From the NCBI GenBank assembly GCA_017631085.1, contig JAGBTY010000023.1, positions 49,142 to 113,141 on the forward strand: 64,000 nucleotides of DNA. Direction: 5' to 3'. Under the pieces are notes generated by a model. The model was not told where the DNA came from and did not search any database. It saw only the letters and a list, made by a program, of their open reading frames with translations. How positions within the stretch are numbered: position 1 is the first letter of the stretch; each line of letters opens with the position of its first letter. This document shows positions 33,892 to 44,024 of this stretch, one piece after another. Position numbers and translations under genes: made by a program. This stretch comes from Clostridia bacterium (GTDB lineage Bacteria > Bacillota > Clostridia > Oscillospirales > CAG-272).

Positions 33892-35490
33892 TCAAAGCTC
33901 GGCGAATATTTTAGCACCCTTCTTTCGTATCCAACAGAAAAGGACTACCGAAAGAGCTGCTGAAACTATATCAACAAAGCCAAGGTAAAGAAGCGGATAT
34001 TCAAAAAGAGTATCGCGCAAAAGGTAGAAAACACCTCCGAAAGCGAGTACAATTGCCCAACCTCCAAACAGAGCGAGAAGAACGGGCATACTCTGCTTTA
34101 TCGGCACGACCTCGCTGGTCCACTTGAGGTTTGGCATTTTCAATCCGAGAAACAGTCCCCAGACTGCCGAAAGGCAGACGAATATCAATGCCGATAATAC
34201 AATAAGAACACTTCCCATGAGAGACGGACCGAGCACAGCTATTATCGCAAACGAAAGAATAAGTGTCGGTATTCCCGAAAGCAGAAGATGAAGCTTCAGC
34301 TTTGCCATAAGCACGTCTTTTGCATCAACAGGCAAGGACTGAAGCAACCAAATATTTTTACCTTCAAGAGATACCGATGGAGCGGTAATGTAGTTCGTTG
34401 AAGCAATTATGCATATTGCCGCCACGCCTATAAGAACCATCACCCCTTCTGCTCCCGCCAAAAGCTTTGTAAATTCCACTACGGTATCCTTTTTGATCAT
34501 AAGAGCAACAGCGGCTATTACCGTAAGAATACAGCCGATACCGCAATTCAACATATATGTGGGACTTCCGATAAATCTCTTGAATTCTTTTCTCAAAAGA
34601 GCAGAGCCATATCCCGCTGCCTTTGCCTTCTTTTCCTTATATTCCTTTTTCTTCTCTCCCTTTTCGGTAGTGGCAAGCTTCATGAAATTATGAGCTAAAA
34701 CAAACCATGTAATTGCGAAAAGAGCTATAAAAATCCCGGTAAAAATACCCATTGAAAGTATTTTTCCCTCTGCGGCAAGTCCCATATGATAAAATGGGAA
34801 CAAAACGTTTTTGATCTTCCCTGCCACATTACTTGGATCTGTCATTATATCCATAAGATAATTGACCACCTTGGTATATAGAAAGAAATATCCAACTATG
34901 AAAACGAGAGCAAGACCTACCATTACGAAGTTCTTGTTCTTAAGCTTTGAGCTGAAGAAAGCAACCGCGTATCCAAGAACACAGGACAGGGTAAGAACAA
35001 AAAGAGATAAAACAAACGGAATGAGAATTGTAAATACAACTCCAAGCACACCGACACGTGCTACCGTCAAATATTTTATTACCGCAGGTATCATGACCAC
35101 GAGCTCGTACATAAGCCCCATAGCGTAAACGCCGCATAAGCGCGCAAAAAGAATCTTCGAAGGCGGGATCGGCATAGAAAGGAGAAAATCGTTATCCTTT
35201 CCACGATAAAGACTTGCATAGGTATTGAACACGCTTCCAAGAACACCGAAAACTATGGCGATAAGCGAAAATATCGTAAGATAAAGCCACCCAAAGCCCA
35301 TGGATATAAACGCGTCTCCCATGGTGTCTGCAAGAAAATAAAAGGTTACTCCGAGATACCCAAAAACAATTACGTAAAGCAATACGTAGCCTATAAGCCC
35401 GCTTCCCTGCCTTCTTTTTCCTGACTTTCTGTTTACGTAAAGCCACGAAAACACCTCGAGTATCTGCTTTTTCAAAAGAGCCTTTGTCAT
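33892..35490 (-). CDS. Large ABC transporter permease
   Basis: This 532-residue polytopic membrane protein has about 12 or more hydrophobic segments and a charged cytoplasmic stretch near residues 285-300 (EKGEKKKEYKEKKAKAAG). The region FNTYASLYRGKDNDFLLSMPIPPSKIL near residues 85-112 is typical of large ABC-2-like permeases that pair with one ATPase. Its ATG overlaps the ATPase stop by 4 bases. The transported substrate is unknown; similar pairs are annotated as exporters. Confidence 0.85.
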   Translation of the reverse strand: MTKALLKKQILEVFSWLYVNRKSGKRRQGSGLIGYVLLYVIVFGYLGVTFYFLADTMGDAFISMGFGWLYLTIFSLIAIVFGVLGSVFNTYASLYRGKDNDFLLSMPIPPSKILFARLCGVYAMGLMYELVVMIPAVIKYLTVARVGVLGVVFTILIPFVLSLFVLTLSCVLGYAVAFFSSKLKNKNFVMVGLALVFIVGYFFLYTKVVNYLMDIMTDPSNVAGKIKNVLFPFYHMGLAAEGKILSMGIFTGIFIALFAITWFVLAHNFMKLATTEKGEKKKEYKEKKAKAAGYGSALLRKEFKRFIGSPTYMLNCGIGCILTVIAAVALMIKKDTVVEFTKLLAGAEGVMVLIGVAAICIIASTNYITAPSVSLEGKNIWLLQSLPVDAKDVLMAKLKLHLLLSGIPTLILSFAIIAVLGPSLMGSVLIVLSALIFVCLSAVWGLFLGLKMPNLKWTSEVVPIKQSMPVLLALFGGWAIVLAFGGVFYLLRDTLFEYPLLYLGFVDIVSAALSVVLFCWIRKKGAKIFAEL

Positions 35491-36197
35491 TTTTCTTCCT
35501 CCAGCTCAAGAAATACGTTCTCAAGCGACGTATCCCCAACAAGTGCTTCTACCTCTCCGGTTCTTATGAGTTGTCCGTTTTTGATAATAGCTATCTTATC
35601 ACAAAGCTTCTCTGCCACCTCAAGAACGTGAGTTGAGAAGAATATTGCCGCTCCCTTGTCACACATCTCTCTCATTATTTCCTTGAGCCTGTGTGATGCC
35701 TTGGGGTCAAGTCCTACGAATGGCTCATCCATAATTATAAGCTTCGGCTCGTGAATAAGCGCGGATATGATCGCAAGCTTTTGCTTCATTCCGTGGGAAT
35801 AGCTTGAAATAGGCTGTGCAAGATTTTTCAGAATGGAAAAATCCGTCGCATATTTGTTTATTCTCTCCTGTCTTGCTTCGGCAGAAACACCAAAAATATC
35901 GGCTATGAAATTCAGAAACTGTATTCCTGTCATGAACTCGTAAAGGTCAGGATTATCGGGAATATAGGCTATCATGCTCTTGCATTTCAGAGGCTCTTTT
36001 TTCACCGAGATGCCGTCGACGTATATCTCTCCCTCATCAAAATTCAGTATACCGCAGCAAGCCTTTATGGTTGTACTTTTACCTGCTCCGTTATGCCCTA
36101 TAAATCCACATATCTCTCCTTTTTCTATGTGGAGAGACAATGAATCTACCGCCTTCTTATCTCCGTATTTTTTAGTAAGATTTTCTATCTTCAGCAT
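35487..36197 (-). CDS. ABC transporter ATP-binding protein
   Basis: This 236-residue ATPase has Walker A GHNGAGKSTT, Q-loop IPDNPDLY, signature YSHGMKQKLAI (a common variant of LSGGQ) and Walker B LIIMDEPFVGLDP, with STHVLEVAEKLCD for the H-loop. It energises the large permease encoded immediately downstream (4-base overlap). The CcmA/YhaQ-like sequence suggests export. The start at 36197 has GGGGGA upstream. Confidence 0.92.
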   Translation of the reverse strand: MLKIENLTKKYGDKKAVDSLSLHIEKGEICGFIGHNGAGKSTTIKACCGILNFDEGEIYVDGISVKKEPLKCKSMIAYIPDNPDLYEFMTGIQFLNFIADIFGVSAEARQERINKYATDFSILKNLAQPISSYSHGMKQKLAIISALIHEPKLIIMDEPFVGLDPKASHRLKEIMREMCDKGAAIFFSTHVLEVAEKLCDKIAIIKNGQLIRTGEVEALVGDTSLENVFLELEEEK

Positions 36198-36209
36198 AAA
36201 TTGTTCCCC

Positions 36210-36656
36210 CTATTTTTCAAACTTATAAAGCATTCCGACGTGTGGTATACCGTCGTCCATATATTCATCTGTAACAATATTAAATCCCGCAGACGAATAA
36301 AAGCTTATGGCGTGAGTCTGAGCTGAAATAAATATCTCATCTGCACCGAAATACTCCCTCGCCGCCCTTATTCCTTCTTTGAGAATAACACCTCCGTGCC
36401 CCTTTTTTCTTATGGCGGACACGACCCTTCCAATGCACACCTGCTCGTAAAGTGAGCCCGCAGGCAAAACTCTCAAGCAAGCGATAACGTTGCCTCCATC
36501 CTTTAGAAAAACGTGTATTGCCTCAGGATCTCTGCCGTCAAGGTCCTGATATATACACTCTTGCTCTACCACAAACACCTGACTTCTCAATTTCAGTATT
36601 CCGTACAACTCCGAAGCCTCAAGCTCGTTAAACCTTTTTGTTATAAGCTGTATCAT
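36210..36656 (-). CDS. GNAT-family acetyltransferase, ElaA-like
   Basis: This 148-residue protein matches ElaA-type GNAT proteins: LYGILKLRSQVFVVEQECIYQDLDGRD at residues about 17-43, ACLRVLP, IGRVVSAIRKKGHGG (acetyl-CoA-binding loop), ISAQTHAISFYSSAGF and PHVGM near the end. The acceptor substrate is not known. The ATG has AAAGAGG upstream. It lies 12 bases before the ABC ATPase gene on the same strand, so the genes may be co-transcribed without an obvious functional link. Confidence 0.88.
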   Translation of the reverse strand: MIQLITKRFNELEASELYGILKLRSQVFVVEQECIYQDLDGRDPEAIHVFLKDGGNVIACLRVLPAGSLYEQVCIGRVVSAIRKKGHGGVILKEGIRAAREYFGADEIFISAQTHAISFYSSAGFNIVTDEYMDDGIPHVGMLYKFEK

Positions 36657-36686
36657 TTTTACCTCTTTTATAAATTTTTATAAAAA

Positions 36687-37160
36687 TCAATAACCTTTTG
36701 CCAATAAGAGATCCAAAAGAGCTCTGCACCCCTCTTCGATATCATAGAAAGCCACGTCAAACCTCTCGGAATACCAAGGATCAGCTACGTCTCCGCCTCT
36801 CTCTGTATATTCCATAAGCTTACTTATCTTGCTCTCACTTCCCTCTCCGAGAATTCGCTTCATATTACGAACGTTTGCACTGTCCATACCAATAAACATA
36901 TCATATTTTTCGAGGTCGGCAGCAGTGAGTTGCACTGCTCTTTTTCCTTCTGTAGAAAGTCCGTGGCGTCGGAGCTCAGCTGCCATTGGAGGATATATGG
37001 GATTACCTATACCGTTAAATATCTCTTCGGTACTCGTAGCCGCAGAGCTTACAAAGAATCTGTCCTCGACTCCCTCTTCTTTTATCATTTTTTTCAGAAG
37101 TATTTCCGCCGATGGTGAACGACATATGTTACCATGACAAACAAAAATTATTTTCAACAT
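36687..37160 (-). CDS. Low molecular weight protein-tyrosine phosphatase
   Basis: This 157-residue cytoplasmic phosphatase has the N-terminal P-loop CHGNICRS with nucleophile C8 and R14, and the general-acid loop ADPWYSERFD near residue 125. ATG at 37160 is chosen because GGGAGG lies upstream and the family begins two to eight residues before the Cys; a longer frame upstream is not supported. No tyrosine kinase or capsule genes are nearby, so its partner is unknown. Confidence 0.93.
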   Translation of the reverse strand: MLKIIFVCHGNICRSPSAEILLKKMIKEEGVEDRFFVSSAATSTEEIFNGIGNPIYPPMAAELRRHGLSTEGKRAVQLTAADLEKYDMFIGMDSANVRNMKRILGEGSESKISKLMEYTERGGDVADPWYSERFDVAFYDIEEGCRALLDLLLAKGY

Positions 37161-37236
37161 ATAGACGACCTCCCTCTTTAACAATATTACTTTAACATAA
37201 ATATCTTATAAAGTCAAGAAAAATAACTAAAAATCA

Positions 37237-37265
37237 TTGACAAATACACTAAAGAGTGTTAAAAT
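37237..37265 (+). promoter_or_regulatory. Sigma-A promoter of the 2-oxoacid dehydrogenase operon
   Basis: TTGACA (37237-37242), a 17-base spacer and TAAAAT (37260-37265). Confidence 0.85.
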
Positions 37266-37335
37266 AAAAACAAGTATATATAACATTATAAATTATATTT
37301 ATTTTGAAAAAAATATTGAAAGGAATATAGAAACC

Positions 37336-38673
37336 ATGGCAACAGTTGTTATCATGCCCCGTCAGGGACAAAGCGTTGAAAGCTGTGTTATCACTGCGTT
37401 CAACAAAAAAGTCGGCGACACTGTAGAAAAAGGCGAAGTTCTCTTTTCCTATGAGACCGACAAATCTTCATTTGATGAGACAGCTCCCGAATCGGGAAAG
37501 ATTCTCGCTATCTTCAGAGAAGAGGGAGACGACGTTCCCTGTCTCGAAAACGTCCTTGTAATAGGCAACGACGGAGAAGATTTCTCCGCATTCATTCCCA
37601 AGGATGAAGCAGATGCAGAACCCGCAAAGGAAGAAGCACCTGCAGCAGTCGCAGAGACTCCCGCAGCAGTTACAGAAGCTCCCGTCGCTGACGCTATAGC
37701 TACCTCTGGTATAGGCTCAATATCTCCCCGTGCAAGACTTCTTGCTGAGAAGACACACGCAGATCTTCTTAAGGCAGTTCCTACAGGTCCTAACGGAAGA
37801 ATCATAGAGAGAGACGTTCAGAAGCTCGTTGATATGGGACTTACCGTTTCTCCTGCCGCACGTGACGGCTACACCACCGCAGTTGAAGGTAGCGGAATCA
37901 GCGGTCGCGTAACTCTTGGCGATCTTAATGCTCCCGCAGCGGCAGCTACCGAAGCAGTAGCAGTTCCCGCACCCGTAGCGGCATACGAGGACGTTAAGCT
38001 TCCCAACATCAGAAAGGTCATTGCAAAATCCATGCATGCTTCCCTTTCCAACATGGCACAGCTTACCCTCAACACAAGCTTCGATGCTACCAAGCTTCTC
38101 GCTCTCCGTGCTTCTCTTAAGAATGGCGCTGAAAAGCTCGGTCTTGCAAACATCACTCTCAATGACATGATACTCTTCGCAGTGTCCAGAGTTATTCTCA
38201 ACCACAAGGACCTTAATGCTCATTACCTTGACGATACCATGAGATACTTTAACAACGTAAACCTCGGTATCGCAGTCGATACCGACAGAGGACTTATGGT
38301 TCCCACAGTGTTTGCCGCTGAAAAGCTTTCTCTCAATCAGCTTTCAAAAGCTGCAAAGTCTGTTATTACAGATGCGCAGAGCGGTAACATCAACCCTGAT
38401 CTTCTCAAGGGTGCTTCCTTTACAATCACGAACCTCGGTTCTCTTGGAATTGAAAGCTTCACTCCTGTTATCAATCCTCCTCAGACGGGTATCCTCGGTG
38501 TAGATAACATTACAAAGAAGATCAAGGAAGTAAACGGTCAGGATGTTACATATCCCGCAATGGGACTTTCTCTTACCTTCGACCACAGAGCTCTTGACGG
38601 TGCTCCCGCAGCTAAATTCCTCAAGGACCTCTGTAATGCACTTGAGAACTTCGACCTTCTCTTGACAAAATAA
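37336..38673 (+). CDS. 2-oxoacid dehydrogenase complex E2, dihydrolipoamide acyltransferase
   Basis: This 445-residue E2 moves the acyl group from E1 to CoA. The lipoyl domain (about 1-80) has the lipoylated K43 in YETDKSSFDE. An Ala/Pro/Glu-rich linker (about 90-125) leads to a subunit-binding domain (about 127-165, SISPRARLLAEKTHADL...IIERDV), then a second partial copy (TVSPAARDG...ISGRVTLGDL, about 170-198). The catalytic domain ends with TFDHRALDG (His 417). ATG at 37336 has AAGGA upstream. It is the first of E2-E3-E1-lplA, an unusual order. Confidence 0.93.
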   Translation: MATVVIMPRQGQSVESCVITAFNKKVGDTVEKGEVLFSYETDKSSFDETAPESGKILAIFREEGDDVPCLENVLVIGNDGEDFSAFIPKDEADAEPAKEEAPAAVAETPAAVTEAPVADAIATSGIGSISPRARLLAEKTHADLLKAVPTGPNGRIIERDVQKLVDMGLTVSPAARDGYTTAVEGSGISGRVTLGDLNAPAAAATEAVAVPAPVAAYEDVKLPNIRKVIAKSMHASLSNMAQLTLNTSFDATKLLALRASLKNGAEKLGLANITLNDMILFAVSRVILNHKDLNAHYLDDTMRYFNNVNLGIAVDTDRGLMVPTVFAAEKLSLNQLSKAAKSVITDAQSGNINPDLLKGASFTITNLGSLGIESFTPVINPPQTGILGVDNITKKIKEVNGQDVTYPAMGLSLTFDHRALDGAPAAKFLKDLCNALENFDLLLTK

Positions 38674-38690
38674 AATCGGAGGACAGACAA

Positions 38691-40052
38691 ATGTTATATG
38701 ATCTTATCGTTTTGGGAGGCGGCCCCGCAGGATATAATGCGGCAGAGCACGCAGGTCACGCAGGACTCAAGACACTCGTTATAGAGGAAAGATCCCTCGG
38801 CGGTGTTTGTCTCAATGAAGGCTGTATTCCCACAAAAACACTTCTCTATTCTGCAAAGATATTCGATTACTCAAAGCACGGCGCTGACTACGGTGTTAAG
38901 TTTGACTCTGCAGCTATCGACCACGCTTTCGTAGTTGAGCGCAAGAACAAGGTAGTAAAGCAGCTCGTTTCGGGCGTTGGAGCAAAGCTCAAAAAGGCAG
39001 GCGTTGAGGTAGTTAATGCTTCTGCCGCTATCAAGGAAAGAAATTCCGAGGGCTTTGTTATCACAGCAGGTGACAAGGAATACATTGGCAAGCAGATCCT
39101 TATCTGCACAGGTTCTTCTCCCGCGCTTCCTCCCATCGACGGACTTGCTGATTCTCTGAAATCTGGATTTGCTCTCACAAACAGAGAGGTCCTCGACCTT
39201 AAAGAGATCCCCAAGACCATAGTTATCGTCGGTGGCGGAGTTATCGGACTTGAAATGGCTTCTTATTTCAATTCTGTTGGCTCAAAGGTATACGTAGTTG
39301 AGATGATGAACTACATCGCAGGTCCTGTTGACCGTGAGATCTCCACAATGCTTCAGAAAGAATATGCGGCAAGAGGAGTTGAATTCATTCTCGGTGCAAA
39401 GGTCACATCCATTAAGGACAAGACCGTAACATATGAAAAGGACGGAAAGAGCGTTGCTCTTCCCGCTGATTACGCTCTCGTATCTATCGGACGTCGTCCG
39501 AGAACTACGGGTATCGGATGCGAAAATATCGGTCTTAAGCTTGAAAGAGGCGCTATCGTTACCAACGAATACGGCAAGACCAACGTTCCCGGTGTTTGGG
39601 CTGCAGGTGACGTAAACGGAAAATCTATGCTCGCTCACACAGCTTACCGCGAGGGTGAGGTCTGCATCAACAATATCCTCGGCAAGAAGGACAGAATAAA
39701 CTACAATTCCATTCCTTCCGTAATCTACACGAATCCCGAGGTCGCTTCTGTCGGTGAGACCACCGAATCCGCAAAGGAAAAGGGACTCGACGTTACCGTT
39801 AAGAACGTAACTCTCAAGTACAGCGGACGTTACATCGCAGAGAACGAGCACGGAAACGGTATCGTTAAGATAATCGTTGACAACAAGCACAACAACATCG
39901 TAGGTCTCCACATGATCGGAAGCTATGCATCCGAGATAATCTACGGAGCTGCTATGATGGTAGAAACAGAGATGAGAGTAGCTGATATTCAGAAGCTCGT
40001 ATTCCCTCACCCCACAGTTTGTGAAGTTATCAGAGAAGGCATGTTCCTCTGA
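38691..40052 (+). CDS. lpdA: Dihydrolipoamide dehydrogenase (E3)
   Basis: This 453-residue FAD enzyme reoxidises the lipoyl group of E2 with NAD+. It has the FAD-binding LGGGPAGYNAAEHAG, the redox disulfide C40/C45 in GGVCLNEGCIPTKT, the NAD-binding VGGGVIGLEMASYF, the FAD site GVWAAGDVNGKSMLAHTA, and the C-terminal His-Glu region FPHPTVCEVIREG. All catalytic features are intact. It lies 17 bases after E2 and is the E3 of this complex; no other E3 is in the window. Confidence 0.95.
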   Translation: MLYDLIVLGGGPAGYNAAEHAGHAGLKTLVIEERSLGGVCLNEGCIPTKTLLYSAKIFDYSKHGADYGVKFDSAAIDHAFVVERKNKVVKQLVSGVGAKLKKAGVEVVNASAAIKERNSEGFVITAGDKEYIGKQILICTGSSPALPPIDGLADSLKSGFALTNREVLDLKEIPKTIVIVGGGVIGLEMASYFNSVGSKVYVVEMMNYIAGPVDREISTMLQKEYAARGVEFILGAKVTSIKDKTVTYEKDGKSVALPADYALVSIGRRPRTTGIGCENIGLKLERGAIVTNEYGKTNVPGVWAAGDVNGKSMLAHTAYREGEVCINNILGKKDRINYNSIPSVIYTNPEVASVGETTESAKEKGLDVTVKNVTLKYSGRYIAENEHGNGIVKIIVDNKHNNIVGLHMIGSYASEIIYGAAMMVETEMRVADIQKLVFPHPTVCEVIREGMFL

Positions 40053-40095
40053 TATCAAAATAACATAAAAAATATTAAAAAGGAGAATACATAAA

Positions 40096-42582
40096 ATGCC
40101 AAAGAGTCAATATGTCGATCCCGGCAAAGCTTTTGAAGCCGGTTACATCCATTTTGATGACATCCCCGTATGTCAGTACAACAAGACACTCAAGGAAGAG
40201 CTTAAGATCTACTCCAAGGAAGACATGATGCGTATTTATCGCGACATGGCTATCATTCGTGAGTTCGAGACAATGCTCAACGAAGTAAAGGTAAAGAGCG
40301 AGTACAATGGCGTTAAGTACAACAACCCCGGTCCTGCTCACCTTTCTATCGGTCAGGAAGCATCCGCAGTCGGTGAAGCTTACTGCCTTGATATCAATGA
40401 CTTTTCCTTCGGTTCTCACCGTAGCCACGGCGAGATACTCGCAAAGGGACTTTCTTCTATCGAGAAGCTCGACGATAAGGAGCTTTACGATATTATGAAG
40501 GAATTCCTTGACGGTTCCGTTCTTTCTGTTGTTGAAAAGCACATGAACGCAGGCGGAAACGTAAAGGAACTTGCTATCAACTTCCTTCTCTACGGTGCTC
40601 TTGCTGAAATATTCGCTCGTAAAACAGGCTTCAACCGCGGTCTTGGCGGATCTATGCACGCTTTCTTCATTCCTTTCGGACTTATGCCCAACAACGCAAT
40701 AGTTGGTGCTTCCGCTCCTATCGCTCTCGGTGCGGCTCTCTATAAGAGATCTAACCACAAGCCCGGTATCATCATCTCCAACTGCGGAGACGGTGCTACA
40801 GGACGTGGTCCCGTTCTTGAGTCTCTCAACTTCGCTTCCATGGACCAGATCACAAAGCTCTGGGGTATGGACGGCAAGTACAGCGACGGCGGTATGCCCA
40901 TACTCTTCAACGTATTCAACAACCACTACGGAATGGGCGGTCAGACTCGTGGCGAGACCATGGGCTTTGATATGGTCGCTCGTCTCGGTGCTGGCTTCAA
41001 TCCCAGCCAGATGCACGCAGAACGTGTTAACGGTTACGATCCTCTTGCAGTTATCGATGCCGTTACTCGTAAGAAGAAACTCCTTCTCGAAGGAAAAGGA
41101 CCTGCTCTTCTTGACGTTGTTACCTACCGTGTATCCGGTCACTCTCCTTCCGACTCCTCCACATACCGTACAGCAGAGGAGATCGAGGCTTGGAAGGCAG
41201 CAGATCCCATCGTTGCATTCAAGACCAAGCTCATCCTTGGCGGCGTAGCTACCGAGAACGAGTTCGCAACGATGCACGAAGAGATCACCGCTCGTATGAC
41301 CGAGATCATGAAGCTCGCTATCAACGACGATATTTCTCCTCGTATGGACCTCGTAAAAGAGCCCGACGCAATTTCTTCCATCATGTTCTCCAACCAGAAG
41401 GTAGCTTCTATGGATCCCACAAGAGAGGCAGAGATGCTTCTTCCCAAGGAAGAGTGTCCTCGTGTTAAGGAGATCGCAGGCAAGACACGTACTCCCGTCG
41501 ACAAGAACGGCAAGCCCGTTTCCAAGATGAAGATGTACAACATGACCGACGCTCTCTTCGAGCCCATCATTGACAAGTTCTATGAAGACCCCACTCTCAT
41601 CGCATACGGTGAGGATAACCGTGACTGGGGCGGAGCATTCGGTGTTTATAAGAAGATGACCGAGGCTGTTCCCTACCACCGCTTCTTCAACTCTCCTATC
41701 TCCGAGTCGGCTATCGTTGGCTCTGCAGTAGGTTATGCAATGTGCGGCGGTCGTGCTATCGTTGAGCTTATGTACGCTGACTTTATCGGTTGTGCAGGCG
41801 ACGAAATATTCAACCAGATGGCTAAGTGGCAGGCAATGTCTGCTGGTATACTTAAGATGCCCATCGTACTCCGTGTATCTGTTGGTTCCAAGTACGGTGC
41901 ACAGCACTCTCAGGACTGGACGGCTATCTGTTCTCACATTCCCGGACTTAAGGTCGTATTCCCCGCAACTCCCGCAGATGCGAAGGGTCTTATGACCACA
42001 GCTCTCGAGGGAACCGACCCCGTTGTATTCTTTGAGTCACAGAGAATTTACGGTATCGGTGAGGAATTCCTTCCCGAAGGCGTTCCCGCAGGACACTACG
42101 AAATTCCTATGGGTGAGCCCGACATCAAGAGAGAGGGTAAGGACGTTACCATTCTCACAGTCGGCGCAGTACTTTACAGAGCTCTCGAGGCTGCAAAGAT
42201 ACTCGAAGAGAAGTACGGTGTATCGGCTGAGATCATCGATGCTCGTTCGGTTGTTCCCTTCAACTATGAAAAGGTTATTGAATCTGTAAAGAAGACAGGT
42301 AAGATCATCCTCGTAGGCGATGCTTGTGAAAGAAACTCCGTAATGAGAGATATGGCTTCCAACATCACTGAAATGTGCTTCGATTACCTCGACGGTCCCG
42401 CAGTTGTTGTCGGATCTCGTAACTGGATCACACCTGCATTCGAGCTTGAAAAGAGCTTCTTCCCGCAGGCTGATTGGATCATCGACGCTCTCCATGAAAA
42501 GATCATGCCCCTTCCCGGACATGTTCCTACAAACAACTTCACCGATCTTGAAAAGGTCGAGAGAGCAAAGAAGGGCTTATAA
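40096..42582 (+). CDS. 2-oxoacid dehydrogenase E1, fused alpha and beta subunits
   Basis: This 828-residue protein joins E1 alpha and E1 beta in one chain. The alpha part (about 40-440) has [25 protein letters not shown] and the ThDP motif CGDGATGRG (230-238) with [10 protein letters not shown]. The beta part (about 475-820) has [45 protein letters not shown] and [11 protein letters not shown]. Together with E2 and E3 it oxidatively decarboxylates a 2-oxoacid (pyruvate, branched-chain, or acetoin-type substrate). The sequence does not settle which. Fused E1 proteins are known mainly among branched-chain-type E1s in other phyla. Confidence 0.9.
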   Translation: MPKSQYVDPGKAFEAGYIHFDDIPVCQYNKTLKEELKIYSKEDMMRIYRDMAIIREFETMLNEVKVKSEYNGVKYNNPGPAHLSIGQEASAVGEAYCLDINDFSFGSHRSHGEILAKGLSSIEKLDDKELYDIMKEFLDGSVLSVVEKHMNAGGNVKELAINFLLYGALAEIFARKTGFNRGLGGSMHAFFIPFGLMPNNAIVGASAPIALGAALYKRSNHKPGIIISNCGDGATGRGPVLESLNFASMDQITKLWGMDGKYSDGGMPILFNVFNNHYGMGGQTRGETMGFDMVARLGAGFNPSQMHAERVNGYDPLAVIDAVTRKKKLLLEGKGPALLDVVTYRVSGHSPSDSSTYRTAEEIEAWKAADPIVAFKTKLILGGVATENEFATMHEEITARMTEIMKLAINDDISPRMDLVKEPDAISSIMFSNQKVASMDPTREAEMLLPKEECPRVKEIAGKTRTPVDKNGKPVSKMKMYNMTDALFEPIIDKFYEDPTLIAYGEDNRDWGGAFGVYKKMTEAVPYHRFFNSPISESAIVGSAVGYAMCGGRAIVELMYADFIGCAGDEIFNQMAKWQAMSAGILKMPIVLRVSVGSKYGAQHSQDWTAICSHIPGLKVVFPATPADAKGLMTTALEGTDPVVFFESQRIYGIGEEFLPEGVPAGHYEIPMGEPDIKREGKDVTILTVGAVLYRALEAAKILEEKYGVSAEIIDARSVVPFNYEKVIESVKKTGKIILVGDACERNSVMRDMASNITEMCFDYLDGPAVVVGSRNWITPAFELEKSFFPQADWIIDALHEKIMPLPGHVPTNNFTDLEKVERAKKGL

Positions 42583-42603
42583 TAATCCCTGATTGCTAAA
42601 CTA

Positions 42604-42643
42604 TTCGGGGAGGAAGAGGATTCAAATCATCTTCCTCCCCGAA
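42604..42643 (+). other. Strong hairpin before lplA
   Basis: A 14-bp perfect stem (42604-42617 with 42630-42643) lies between the E1 gene and lplA. It is followed by A-rich rather than T-rich sequence, so it is more likely an RNA-stability or processing element than a terminator. Confidence 0.6.
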
Positions 42644-42666
42644 AAAAATTCAAAGGAGATAAAAAT

Positions 42667-43650
42667 ATGAAGTTGCTTTTACTCGATACAAAAAATCCGT
42701 ATGTCAATCTTGCGATAGAGGAATATCTTTTTAATACTGCCGACGACGAGATATTTATGCTTTGGCAAAATTCTCCCACCGTCGTTATAGGTAAAAACCA
42801 GAATGCCTATGCTGAGATAGACATGGAGGTCGCAAAACAAAGAGATGTATTTATTTCTCGTCGCATAACAGGTGGCGGAGCCGTATATCACGACCTCGGC
42901 AACCTCAACTATAGCTTCATATCTCCAAACCATCACGGCAACGGACTTGATTTTGCTCATTTTACCGCTCCGATCATAGATGCTCTATCATCAATGGGAA
43001 TTTCAGCGTCGCTTTCGGGACGCAACGATCTACTGGCAGGAGACCGCAAATTTTCGGGCAATGCCGAATATTCGAGAGGCGGCAGAGTATTGCATCACGG
43101 AACGCTTCTCTTCAATTCCGATCTCTCGGTTTTGTCTGACATACTTCGCGTAGACGAAGAAAAGCTTGCTTCAAAAGCGATCCGTTCAGCCCGTTCAAGA
43201 GTCACAAATCTTCTCCCTCTTCTGCCCCAAGACCTTGGCATTCAAACAGCGGAGCAATTCAGAGACTGCATTGCCGAGCACATGATAAAAAAATACTCCC
43301 CCACTATCATCGCCCCGCCCTCAAACGATGATGTCGATGCGCTCGTAAAAAGAAACTCTTCGGCAGAGTGGATATTCCCCACGAAAGACCTGCTTTCCTT
43401 ATATACTCTCACAAAGAAAAAAGGATTTTCCTTCGGTGGTGTCGAAATACGCTTCGATATGAAAAACGATACCGTAAAGGATCTGCGCATATCGGGAGAT
43501 TTCTTTAGCCTCGCTCCCATTTCAGAGCTTGAAGAGCTTATTCGAGGTGCCGAGCTCTCGAGCATTCCGAGCCTTATCAAGAATACCGATATCGGCTCAT
43601 ATATCGTGGGAATGACGGCAGACGATCTTTGTGAGCTTATCTTAAAATAA
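42667..43650 (+). CDS. lplA: Lipoate-protein ligase
   Basis: This 327-residue enzyme attaches lipoate to the E2 lipoyl lysine using ATP. It has SRRITGGGAVYHDLGNLNYSF (residues about 57-77), the AGDRKFSGNAEY region with the catalytic Lys, LHHGTLLFN, and a C-terminal accessory domain from about residue 245. The position directly after the E2-E3-E1 genes indicates it serves this complex. AAAGGAG precedes the ATG. No lipoate synthase is present, so lipoate is probably scavenged, although synthesis genes could be elsewhere. Confidence 0.94.
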   Translation: MKLLLLDTKNPYVNLAIEEYLFNTADDEIFMLWQNSPTVVIGKNQNAYAEIDMEVAKQRDVFISRRITGGGAVYHDLGNLNYSFISPNHHGNGLDFAHFTAPIIDALSSMGISASLSGRNDLLAGDRKFSGNAEYSRGGRVLHHGTLLFNSDLSVLSDILRVDEEKLASKAIRSARSRVTNLLPLLPQDLGIQTAEQFRDCIAEHMIKKYSPTIIAPPSNDDVDALVKRNSSAEWIFPTKDLLSLYTLTKKKGFSFGGVEIRFDMKNDTVKDLRISGDFFSLAPISELEELIRGAELSSIPSLIKNTDIGSYIVGMTADDLCELILK

Positions 43651-43677
43651 TATAATGTAGAAAAAATCATTTTTATA

Positions 43678-43706
43678 TTGACTTGAACATAAAAATGTGG
43701 TAAAAT
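43678..43706 (+). promoter_or_regulatory. Sigma-A promoter of the valS T-box transcript
   Basis: TTGACT (43678-43683), a 17-base spacer and TAAAAT (43701-43706). Confidence 0.85.
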
Positions 43707-43712
43707 ATATTG

Positions 43713-43966
43713 AATATTAAAAGGCATTGATAAGGAGTAGTAAGCATCCGAGCAATCGCAGAGAGAGGACGGTCGGTGTAAGTCCTCATTGTTAAGCGCT
43801 GAAGTCGCCTTTGAGCCGATAGGGTGAAATTTTTTTATTAGCTCTATCCGTCAGCCCACGTTATAGGGTAGAAGCATAAGCTTCATTGAGACGCACCGTT
43901 TTGGGTGCAAATTCAGGTGGTACCGCGTGCTCCACGCCCTGATATATGGGTGTGGAGCGTTTTTAT
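43713..43966 (+). promoter_or_regulatory. T-box leader with valine specifier (GTC), upstream of valS
   Basis: Stem I begins with AGAGAG at about 43770 followed by GGTCGGTGTAAGTCC. The specifier is GTC (43804-43806) in GAAGTCGCCTTTGAGC. The T-box element AGGTGGTACCGCG is at about 43915-43927, with TGGT matching the A discriminator of tRNA-Val. A terminator (43929-43958 and T tract) follows. The known target, valS, calibrates the specifier position used for the other two T-boxes in the window. Confidence 0.95.
43929..43966 (+). terminator. Conditional terminator of the valine T-box
   Basis: An 11-bp stem (43929-43939 with 43948-43958) and GTTTTTATTTT. Confidence 0.9.
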
Positions 43967-44024
43967 TTTGAAAATAATAAAATATATATTATATAAATGC
44001 ACCGAAAGGTGCAAGGAGGAAAAA

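Noticed and set aside
40075-41937. 620-residue open frame antisense to the E1 gene
   Set aside because: It lies entirely opposite a well-supported fused E1, with no protein features or ribosome site. The same applies to other long antisense frames.
42604-42643. Terminator between the E1 gene and lplA
   Set aside because: The stem is strong, but it is followed by A-rich, not T-rich, sequence on the coding strand, so it was listed as a hairpin of other function.
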